The translations under genes were made by a program, and so were the position numbers. The notes under the pieces were generated by a model. It made no database searches, was not told where the DNA came from, and saw only the letters and a program-made list of their open reading frames with translations. This document shows positions 6,726 through 14,033 of a stretch of 16,336 bases of DNA, in pieces. This stretch comes from an uncultured bacterium (GTDB lineage: Bacteria; Actinomycetota; Coriobacteriia; Coriobacteriales; Coriobacteriaceae). The stretch spans positions 1 to 16,336 of the forward strand of contig CAJMRE010000042.1 in NCBI GenBank assembly GCA_905215755.1, read 5' to 3'. Numbering within the stretch: position 1 is the stretch's first letter; each line of letters begins with the position of its first letter.

Positions 6726-7817
6726 TTACCGTTCCTCGCGTTGCGGCCCGGCTGGCTCGGCCATCTTTATGCGGTTCTTGTCGATGTACATGTTTTTGTC
6801 GGCCTGGGAAAAGAGCTCGCGCATCGTGGGCGGTTCATCATAATCACTAGAAAGCGCATAGCCCACCGCGTAGCTGATAGGCATGTCGGGGTGAGCCTCG
6901 GAATACTCGCTCACGTTCGCACGAATCCGAGCGAGACAGGATTCCACGGCAGCTCGATCGGCATCCCACAGCACCGCGATAAACTCATCGCCGCCGTCGC
7001 GGCCCACAAAGCAGGTCTCGGACGCCACGCACCCCAGCTGCTGGGCAAAAGAACGGATGTACTCGTCACCCTTCTCGTGGCCAAAGCTGTTATTGACCGT
7101 ATGCAGATTGTTAAGATCGAAAACACACAGCGCAACAGGCGCTTCGGCGGAAACGGGATGCCCCTGCCCCAAGATTTCCTCGCACTTGTTCTTGTTGGGC
7201 AGTCCCGTGGCTTCATCGAGATAGACTTTGTTCTGCAGCTCGCGATTGAGCGCGGCAGTGCGCACCGCGCGAGCAAGTTCGACCGCAAAGGTCGCCACCA
7301 GGCCCACGATGTCGATAATCACCAAACCCTCAAGGCGATTGAGCGCCGTGGCCTTCTCCTGGGAGTAGTCCTCCGCAAGCCTCGTGGCATCGTCACAAAT
7401 GCCAAAGAACTCCTCGCTCATGGCGATGATGTCGGTGTTCTCGTAGCCGACTTCGCGCACACGGGCAATCTCGGTGCGAAGCTTGTCAAAATAGCTCGCG
7501 AGCTCGGTCATCTTTGCCTGATACTCATCGTCATCGAGACGGACGAGATTGAGGTCGTCGCTTCCGTAGCGCAAACCACTAATGTATGAATCAACGGCCT
7601 TGAGCAGGTCGTCTTGTGGCTGGCCTGCATCCTCGAGCTTAACGATTCGCTGCGTGGTGCCGCGCACCAGACCGGCGTAGTTGACCACGCGCGCCGTGCC
7701 CTGGATGTCGGAGACGAGCAACATGACATTGATGAAGAAAAAGATAAGAACTGCCGTGAGCGCCATCATCAGAAGGCGCACCGCCTGGCTGGCCTTCTTG
7801 GCGACAGAAGCATTCAC
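6726..7817 (-). CDS. Membrane-anchored diguanylate cyclase (GGDEF)
   Basis: A 363-residue enzyme expected to make cyclic di-GMP from two GTP. Membrane helix 1 is at about 15-35 and helix 2 at about 164-182; between them is an extracytoplasmic sensor of about 125 residues that begins with VNYAGLVRGTTQR, reminiscent of the P-box of PilJ and nitrate-sensor N-termini. The catalytic domain has FDLNNLHTVNNSFGH (233-247) and an intact GGDEF (275-279). The product-inhibition RxxD, expected at 266-269, reads SETC, so it should lack I-site feedback. The start is GTG with GGAGGAG (7825-7831) 7 nt upstream; a nearby ATG is out of frame. It follows the pilus operon in the same direction after 142 nt. Confidence 0.9.
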   Translation of the reverse strand: MNASVAKKASQAVRLLMMALTAVLIFFFINVMLLVSDIQGTARVVNYAGLVRGTTQRIVKLEDAGQPQDDLLKAVDSYISGLRYGSDDLNLVRLDDDEYQAKMTELASYFDKLRTEIARVREVGYENTDIIAMSEEFFGICDDATRLAEDYSQEKATALNRLEGLVIIDIVGLVATFAVELARAVRTAALNRELQNKVYLDEATGLPNKNKCEEILGQGHPVSAEAPVALCVFDLNNLHTVNNSFGHEKGDEYIRSFAQQLGCVASETCFVGRDGGDEFIAVLWDADRAAVESCLARIRANVSEYSEAHPDMPISYAVGYALSSDYDEPPTMRELFSQADKNMYIDKNRIKMAEPAGPQREER

Positions 7818-7883
7818 AAGCTCACTCCTCCAAACGGTAAAAGCTCAGATAGCGCGCAGTGTGCCGAAATTCACGCGCGGACA

Positions 7884-7912
7884 ACTCTACCATGATGGAC
7901 CGAGAGCCTCAA
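7884..7912 (-). promoter_or_regulatory. Possible promoter of the diguanylate cyclase gene
   Basis: On the minus strand TTGAGG (7907-7912) and TAGAGT (7884-7889) are separated by exactly 17 nt, each 4 of 6 to consensus. It lies in the 142-nt gap behind the sortase gene, where no terminator is visible, so read-through from the pilus operon is also possible. Confidence 0.35.
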
Positions 7913-7959
7913 ACTTGATGCAGCCTATGGGGCGCAGCTTAATCGGAATATTCAATGAG

Positions 7960-8694
7960 CTACAAGACCTCTGCTATAAGTGCTCGGCGCCCGTTTGTTT
8001 TATCACTGCAGGTAGAAAGAGCGATGATGCGCGAATCAGGGCCAACGTCATCCATGTCCGCATGCACCGCCGTCTGCGAGATATGCGTGAGCAGCGTCTG
8101 CATCGAGGCCTGGTCCAGGTTTCCCGGCCCAAAGATAATGTCATCACTCGCAGCAAACGAACACACGGCAACGATGCGCAGCCGGAACGCCCCATCCTTT
8201 GTGTAGAGCGTGCCCGTGCGGTGCAGGTCAAAGAAGCCCCTGTCTAGAAACCGATCGACATCGCCAAACATCGCACCGTTATCCATGTGGTGCGCATAGA
8301 GCAGATTGTAGGGATCGGTCATCGCGCGGCTGTTGCGCGTATCCAAAAACACCGCTCCCGAAACCGCGGACTCCCCCAACACGTTTTTGTTGAGGTATTC
8401 CTGGTTATCTTTTCCCTGAACGAAGGGATAATCGATGTTGGTGCCATCGATGGTGACCCATCCGACAACGTCGGGATTTTTGGCCATCAGATCCTGCAGG
8501 CGTGCGCAATCGTTGGTCCCGGTGGGTTTGTAGTGCAGCAGCTCATCGCTGATGAACCCGCCGTCCATAACGTTGTTTGTATCCCACAGCGAATAGCCCC
8601 CGTACAGCAGCATGAGCAGCACGAGAAAGCCGGCAAACCACGTAAGCACGCGGTCGCCGGCTCTCGCCAGCCGAGCTATGCGTTTAAGCTCCAT
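7960..8694 (-). CDS. srtB: Class B sortase, probable pilus polymerase
   Basis: A 244-residue membrane-anchored transpeptidase. One N-terminal helix (about 16-36) follows a basic start (MELKRIARLARAG), giving a type II topology. The catalytic triad candidates are His135 in YAHHM, Cys229 in LSTCSD and Arg236/Arg237 in GRRALI near the end. DVVGWVTIDGTNIDYPFVQ is typical of class B enzymes. It should cleave the VPT[GD] signals of the two surface proteins encoded just upstream in the same operon and join pilin subunits, as the class B enzyme of the S. pyogenes FCT island does with EVPTG. Whether it also anchors pili to the wall, or a housekeeping sortase elsewhere does, cannot be seen. The gap to the pilin gene is 20 nt. 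Confidence 0.92.
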   Translation of the reverse strand: MELKRIARLARAGDRVLTWFAGFLVLLMLLYGGYSLWDTNNVMDGGFISDELLHYKPTGTNDCARLQDLMAKNPDVVGWVTIDGTNIDYPFVQGKDNQEYLNKNVLGESAVSGAVFLDTRNSRAMTDPYNLLYAHHMDNGAMFGDVDRFLDRGFFDLHRTGTLYTKDGAFRLRIVAVCSFAASDDIIFGPGNLDQASMQTLLTHISQTAVHADMDDVGPDSRIIALSTCSDKTNGRRALIAEVL

Positions 8695-8714
8695 CGGCTG
8701 TAATCCTCGCTGTT

Positions 8715-9818
8715 TTAACGACGATTACGACGAGGACGGAAGAAGACCACGCCCATCACGGCAGCAAACGCGACGATTGCCGCATAGGGAACGACCGTCC
8801 GAATAACATCGGTCGGAACGGTAACATCCTTGGTGTTGGTAAAGATCACCGTGGTGTCGTAAGCACCGATAGCTTTCTCGACAATAGAGCTACCTTCTGT
8901 CGAATTGGTGCCATCACCAATCTTGTACGACGTCTTATAACCGTCGCCATGATAATCCGCCTCAGTTACGGCGAATTTATCCTCCGATGAGAGACCGTAA
9001 ACGATGACGGATTCCCCATGCTTAAGGCTTACGGTAACCGCAGTTCCCGACGTAGCTGGAGTTTGGCTCATGGTGGTGGCACCGTTTTTCACAGTGGCGT
9101 ACTCATAGCTCTCCCCGTCAGCGCCTTTAATCGTGAAGGTAAAATTAAAGTCCTTATTCTTGTCACCTTGGTTGCCCATGACGACCTTTGTGATGGTCAG
9201 CTTATGGGTGACATATTTGTTCAAAAAACCTGCGGTCTTCTCGCCCGAGCCTGCTTCTGTTCTAAGAATACAGCCCTTAACAACATAGCCCGAACCGCCA
9301 TTCTCTTCGTTTTCTACGTAAACATCCAGGAAGAGCTCATTGTATGTAACGTTGAGACCGTCCAGCCCTGACGGCGTCTGCGTAATTTTATATCGATAGA
9401 TACCCGGAGCCTTGAACAGAGAGGTTTTAATTTCGGCACTCAGTTTGGCGGTTATTGTCTTAGTTTTCTCACCGGTATTCTCTGTGCTTGTAAGGTCTTT
9501 GTTGGAAAAATTAACGGAAGTCGGCGAAAGCGTGACGGCGTCTGTCACTCCAGCATAAACGGGCATACCGCTCGTGCTCGTAAGCTCACTCTCCTCATCC
9601 GCCGGCGCAATCGAATAGTTAAACGTCGCATTAGGCACCACGGCATTCTCATTCATGGTAAGCGTCGAGGTGATCGTAACCTTGTTGTCTTTTACCGGCA
9701 GATGCGGTTGAGCGGCACTGTCCTCCGCCCACGCGGGCGCGACAACTCCCACCAAAGCCAGCAGCATCGTGGCAGCCACAACTGCAAATGCTGTCAGTCG
9801 TCTCTTTCCAGTTTTCAT
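8715..9818 (-). CDS. FctA-like major pilin with sortase signal
   Basis: A 367-residue secreted, wall-linked subunit, probably the pilus backbone. The signal peptide is 1-31 (basic start, hydrophobic core, cleavage after AWA). Domain 1 (about 40-203) has the Spy0128/FctA pattern with GIYRYKIT (139-146), but Ser51 and Gln147 stand where the bond-forming Lys and helper Glu are usual. Domain 2 (about 205-331, DUF7601-like) has Lys211, Glu286 and Asn328 placed for an intramolecular isopeptide bond. The tail is VPTD (334-337), a membrane helix and RPRRNRR. AGGAAGGA precedes ATG 9818; the frame extends to 9860, but that extension would spoil the signal peptide. It lies between sipA and the sortase gene. 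Confidence 0.88.
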   Translation of the reverse strand: MKTGKRRLTAFAVVAATMLLALVGVVAPAWAEDSAAQPHLPVKDNKVTITSTLTMNENAVVPNATFNYSIAPADEESELTSTSGMPVYAGVTDAVTLSPTSVNFSNKDLTSTENTGEKTKTITAKLSAEIKTSLFKAPGIYRYKITQTPSGLDGLNVTYNELFLDVYVENEENGGSGYVVKGCILRTEAGSGEKTAGFLNKYVTHKLTITKVVMGNQGDKNKDFNFTFTIKGADGESYEYATVKNGATTMSQTPATSGTAVTVSLKHGESVIVYGLSSEDKFAVTEADYHGDGYKTSYKIGDGTNSTEGSSIVEKAIGAYDTTVIFTNTKDVTVPTDVIRTVVPYAAIVAFAAVMGVVFFRPRRNRR

Positions 9819-9869
9819 GTTGTATCCTTCCTCTCGGGCATATGCCCTTAATAAAACCAATCTCCGTGC

Positions 9870-10502
9870 CTACAGGTTCGACCTGCGCAGCACGCTGATC
9901 ACGTTGCCCTTGATCTGCGAGCGGGCAATCGGCCCGTACAGGCGGCTGTCGTGGCCGCCCTCACGCAAATCTGCCAGTACAAAGAACTCATCCGTTCCCA
10001 GGCGCACGGGATAGTCCACAGCAGACTCATAGCGCGGCGTCGGCGTGGTGATGTCGCTTTCCACAACAACAGCCCCGTTAACCATGAGCTCGCCTTCCTC
10101 GGTAATCGTGACCTCATCACCGGGACGGGCAACCACGCGGCCTAGGCGCTCTGCGCCATCCGCGGTGTATACCACCACGTCACCCTCGTTGAAGCTCTGG
10201 CTGAACCTCCAGTAGAGCATGACGTCACCCGAACAGATACGCGGGGCCATCTCGCCAGTCGTGACTGCACCCACGCCCAAGACCACGCCAAAGAGCAGCC
10301 AGAGCGTCACGACAAAAAATGCCAAGCGCGCCAGAAAACCCACGATATCGCGCCGGTCGTCCGCTTCTCCCAGATCTGGCGCCGCATGGGCGCCCAACCT
10401 CACGTTCGACGCGGCCGAATACCGCGAGCCCCGGGGTCTTCCCTGCGGGGCCGCTCGTGCGGCTGGCCCATCACCAGCATTGCTGGCGCCATGTCTTCTC
10501 AT
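9870..10502 (-). CDS. sipA: SipA-like signal peptidase homologue lacking the catalytic dyad
   Basis: A 210-residue S26 (type I signal peptidase) homologue with one membrane helix at about 56-80. Box B, normally SMxPT, reads GEMAPR with Glu84 at the Ser position. Box D, normally KRVxxxPGD, reads GRVVARPGD with Gly121 at the Lys position. Box E is recognisable (DLREGGHDSRLYG, 178-190). The protein therefore should not cleave signal peptides. As I recall, streptococcal SipA of the FCT pilus island is also a non-catalytic homologue (Asp and Gly at these sites) needed for pilus polymerisation. The ATG overlaps the adhesin stop (ATGA, 10499-10502), so translation is probably coupled. The first 50 residues are Arg/Ala/Gly-rich and unusual for the family. 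Confidence 0.87.
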   Translation of the reverse strand: MRRHGASNAGDGPAARAAPQGRPRGSRYSAASNVRLGAHAAPDLGEADDRRDIVGFLARLAFFVVTLWLLFGVVLGVGAVTTGEMAPRICSGDVMLYWRFSQSFNEGDVVVYTADGAERLGRVVARPGDEVTITEEGELMVNGAVVVESDITTPTPRYESAVDYPVRLGTDEFFVLADLREGGHDSRLYGPIARSQIKGNVISVLRRSNL

Positions 10503-13500
10503 AGGCGCCCGCCCCTCTTGGAGCCGCGGCGTAAACGCAGCGCAACCATGCCCGTAGCCAACAGCACGCCGGCGGCCAAAATCGCCAGGGCATAGATGGG
10601 GTTGCGCGTAATACCCGTAGGCACCGCGACCTGTCGGGAATTGGTGGCCTTAGCTTCAACGGCAACGGTCACACGCGGACCGTTGAGCGTGCCGCTCGCA
10701 CCCGCAAGCTCGGCGTGGTACCCCAACGACGAATAATCGTCTTCGCTCACGGTATAGACCGCGTTGTAATCCAGCGCCTTAATCGAAACGGTCAGGCCGT
10801 CCTTAACGGCAAACGGCACGGTCGCCTTGCCCTGGCCATCGGCCGTAAAGGCCGTCTTGTTTTCCACGGTCTCGGCCCGATCATTCGGTCGCGCCACGAG
10901 CGCATGGCTGCCTTGGGCAGACGCATCCGAATACTCGATGGCGTAGGTCTGACCAGCCTTGAGGCCCGTAAAGGTCGCCGTCATCTTAAAGTAGGCACGC
11001 TTGTCGCCCATATTGCCCGTAACGCTCTTGGAAACCTTGAGTGTGTAGGTGCGCGGGGTGAATCGTGCGTATACGCATCCCGTATGGCGGTCCTTCACGT
11101 TGTACGTATAGGTGGGTGAAGACGACAGCAGCTCCGGGGCGTCCGGATTCGATAGGTCGTACCAACCCTCAAAGTGATAGCCCTCCTTGGGAGCGGCCAC
11201 CGCCTCCACAAACGTGCCGTCATCCACAAAGTAGGCAACGCCCGATTTTTTGTACGCGTCCTCGTCCTTGCCCGAGCCATCCCCGGCATCGATGGAGCCC
11301 TTTGCCCCCTTAAGCTTGGAGCTGACCGTGCCGCCCGTCGTTACGTTGCTCCACGTGCCATCGGCATTTTTAAGCTGGGCAACAAAGGCCTGACGATACT
11401 TCCATTGCGCCACGAACGTCGCGCCCTGGCTCTCGGGAATGTTTTCGACGGTTACCGCATCGCCCACAGCACCGGTATCCGGATTGACCTTCTTGCCCTT
11501 AATGGTAAGAGTGCCGGAATCCGTGGTGCCCTCGGGAGCTGTATGGGTCACCGTGTGTTTGGCATCGAAGCGAACGGCTTTTCCCGAGCCCGCGTACTCC
11601 CAGCCCATAAACTTCCAGTCGTCGTTTTGTCCAACGGCAGCATGGGAGGTATAGCTCGCTCCAGCGCCAGAAAGCTGTACGAAATCGCCCGTGGACTCAT
11701 TGTGCGGATCGTAGTGATACGCTTTGCCGCCGTTCACATCGTATTGAACGCCTGCCTTGGAAAACACGAGGTGCACTTTGTAGTGCTTTGTGACCTTGTC
11801 GGCCTCAAAGCGATAGGTACCATCTTCCAATCTGGTCCAATGTGCGTCGTCGTCTGCGGAATAGAACTCGCCGTTGACAAAAGCACCGATAAAGACTGCC
11901 CCGTCATCGCGTTTGGCATCGACCATAAAGTAGGAGTTCTTCTCCTGTTTACCTACGTAGTTTTTGGCATAGGTAAAGTCCGCCGTCTTGGTATTGGCGT
12001 TATAAAAATACGTTCCGCTTCCGTTGGGCGTCGTGTATGTCTCGATGCGATAGAACTCCCTAAACGAGATATTGTCGAGGAAGTTGCCGGTCGAATTGCT
12101 CCCGTTGGCCGTGTTGTAGGCCACAAAAGCAAAGACGCTCTGGTTTTGGCCATCCGGAATGGTGTAGGTATAGTCGTAGTCAACCTTTTTGCTCTGCTCG
12201 AGCGCGTTGGAACCGTAGGAAGCCCACGCGTCGTTTTCGGACGCCATGATCCATACGCACCATTTTTCGGTATGCTCCGCATCGGCCGTCCATGAGAACG
12301 CGCTTCCGCTGGACGCATTGGCAAATCCGCCCACTTTGTCAAACTTGGTTGAATACAGGATGATCTTTTTGCTGCAGCCCGATTGGGAAAAATTGACCAC
12401 ATCCAAGCCGACATAGTTGTCGACGCTCATTTGAATCCATTGAACAATTTGCTGGTACTGATCGAGTGCCTTTTGATTGTCCTTGTACGGCTCGTTTTCT
12501 TGTCGCGGACCGATGATAAGGGCCATGGCGTCTCGACCCGAGCGGCCGCGGTGGTCGAGCCCCCACTCATACTGTTTTCCCGGCTCGGTCGTCACATATT
12601 GGTAGAGCGAACTCGCCTCGTGTGCGTTGAGCTCGGCGGCGTACTCGCCATCCGAGGGTGCAAATGGAACAGAATGTCCAACTGGGTCGATATAGTAGTC
12701 GTTCTGGGCAACGATCTCGATACGATGGTCCGTCTCGGTCGTGCGCCAATGGGGCGAGCACAGCGTAAACTTGCTGGTGCTCTTGTTCCCTAGATGTATA
12801 TCGTCTTCAAAACTGCCGTTAGCAATGTTCGTATTTTCGTTCTTAAGATTCGAGGTCGAGAACGCATAGTTATTTAACGTTGTCATGGTCTCGGACGAAT
12901 TTTCTTGATATACCTTGCCAAAGTCAGTATAAATGTCACGCGTGCCCTGCTTTTCCACGTGAACGTCATTGACCAGATTGCCAAACCACTCCCGGTATTG
13001 TTCGTTTGCCCCCGTAAGATTTGAATCGTAGCAAGTTAGTGCAAGCATCGTATTTTCGGACGCTGCGGTATAGACTGCCCGATAGGCAAACTCATCGTCT
13101 TGCTCGGGAAGCGCTCGATAATAGTGTGTACTGTTGGTGCCAAATGAGAACCAACCCTGTCCGTTAGAGCTTACGAGCCACACAGAAAGCGCAATGCGAC
13201 CGTCGCCCTGCTCAAACGAGAAGTGGGATCCGTCGGCGCTGCTACCAGCAAAGCCGCCATTTGCAGCAAAGGAATCGCTGTAAACGGTGTACTGCTCAAC
13301 GGTATTTCCCTGGGGCATCTTGCCCTGCGCCTTAAGCCAAGTCCGCAGCTGCATGAGCTGGTCTTGGCCTGCGTTGTTAACCGACAGATTCGCCTGTTGA
13401 GGACCCATCGTGAGCATCAGCACGTCATGTTCGGTTGCGGCGCGATGGTTGAGGCCCCACTCGTACGTGGAGCCGCTCTGGGTGGAAAAGGTGGTGTAGG

Positions 13501-13805
13501 TTGATCCGGGTTCAAAATAAGCATCGGTATCCTGTGGCTTAAGATTCCACGCAAGCGCAAAGTGATTACCGTTAGCTTGTTTGAGGTTTCTTTGACCGTT
13601 GAGGAGCTTCGTGGGGAGGTCGAGGTGCGACGCCTCGCCGATTCTCTTTCTCGGAGAGGTCGTCGACCAACCAGAAGCTTGGTTGGTAAAGGTTGGGTTC
13701 GCTATAAGGTTGCCATCGTCACCGTACGCACGCGAGGGCAACCCCCCCCCCGACCATAACGAACGCACATAAGACCGCTAGCAACATCACAAAGCTGCGG
13801 CGCAT
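10499..13805 (-). CDS. Large sortase-anchored pilus adhesin, frameshifted at a G10 tract
   Basis: The first gene of the pilus operon, probably the tip or ancillary adhesin. From ATG 13805 the sequence encodes a good signal peptide (MRRSFVMLLAVLCAFVMV) and enters ten G (13742-13751), which lead to TGA at 13719-13721 after 28 codons. With nine G the frame joins the long downstream frame (open from 13768) to give 1,101 residues, with likely cleavage after PSRA. The mature part has two related modules of about 280 residues with YEWGL[ND]HR near nt 13460 and 12565, then InlB-like GWEY and GYHFEGWYD segments, a DUF7601-like domain with Lys, Glu and Asn placed for an isopeptide bond, VPTG at 10613-10624, a helix and a basic tail. 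GTG 13835 is an alternative start. The basis of the frameshift (phase variation or error) is open. Confidence 0.85.
13742..13751 (-). repeat. G10 homopolymer in the adhesin signal peptide
   Basis: Ten C on the plus strand read as ten G in the coding strand, inside the signal-peptide codons. Tract lengths divisible by three join the signal peptide to the adhesin; ten or eleven lead to early stops (checked by translation). Tracts of this length are prone to slipped-strand change, as in known phase-variable surface genes. Confidence 0.95.
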
Positions 13806-13842
13806 CGACGCAATATGACCGAAAGGACCCTGCACGGGCGCA

Positions 13843-13849
13843 CCCCCCC
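13843..13849 (-). repeat. Second, G7 tract upstream of the adhesin start
   Basis: Seven G on the minus strand lie 7 nt before GTG 13835 and 37 nt before ATG 13805. If GTG is the true start, this run occupies the Shine-Dalgarno position. No better ribosome-binding site precedes either start. Confidence 0.6.
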
Positions 13850-13934
13850 AGCCGCAGCCCGAGCATTCGAGCAAGCTGCACAAGTAGTTCGTTTAGGCCT
13901 TGTCATTCTACAACCAGCTCAGGGCAAAAGCAAA

Positions 13935-13940
13935 ATTATA
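13935..13940 (-). promoter_or_regulatory. Candidate -10 box of the pilus operon
   Basis: TATAAT on the minus strand is a perfect -10 match about 100-130 nt before the adhesin starts. No good -35 is present at 16-18 nt upstream, where the 12-bp tandem repeats begin, so an activator may be needed. A stop at 13893-13895 in the signal-peptide frame means the coding region starts after this site. Confidence 0.45.
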
Positions 13941-13956
13941 CGTGACCGATTTGGAG

Positions 13957-13982
13957 TCATTTTTCGCACCTCATTTTTCGCA
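13957..13982. repeat. Two tandem 12-bp repeats upstream of the pilus operon
   Basis: TCATTTTTCGCA occurs at 13957-13968 and again at 13971-13982, a 14-nt period with CC between the copies. The pair sits 17 nt from the -10 box, where an activator or repressor could bind. The A/T-rich repeats stand out against the GC-rich surroundings. Beyond them, GGACGG (13994-13999) and CCGTCC (14020-14025) form a weak inverted repeat that might end lysR transcription. Confidence 0.65.
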
Positions 13983-14033
13983 TTGCGCAGGTAGGACGGC
14001 AAAAGTAGCCAAAAGAGCCCCGTCCCAGGTGAG

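Noticed and set aside
11174..12295. Plus-strand frame of 373 codons within the adhesin
   Set aside because: Antisense to conserved repeat and InlB-like modules, with no family match or ribosome-binding site.
13766..13768. GTG as the true start of the adhesin
   Set aside because: It would give a wall-anchored protein without a signal peptide and has no ribosome-binding site, while a complete signal peptide lies just upstream in another frame.
10499..13805. Calling the adhesin a dead pseudogene
   Set aside because: The only defect is one base in a slippage-prone tract; the rest of the frame is open for over 1,000 codons with domains and anchor intact.
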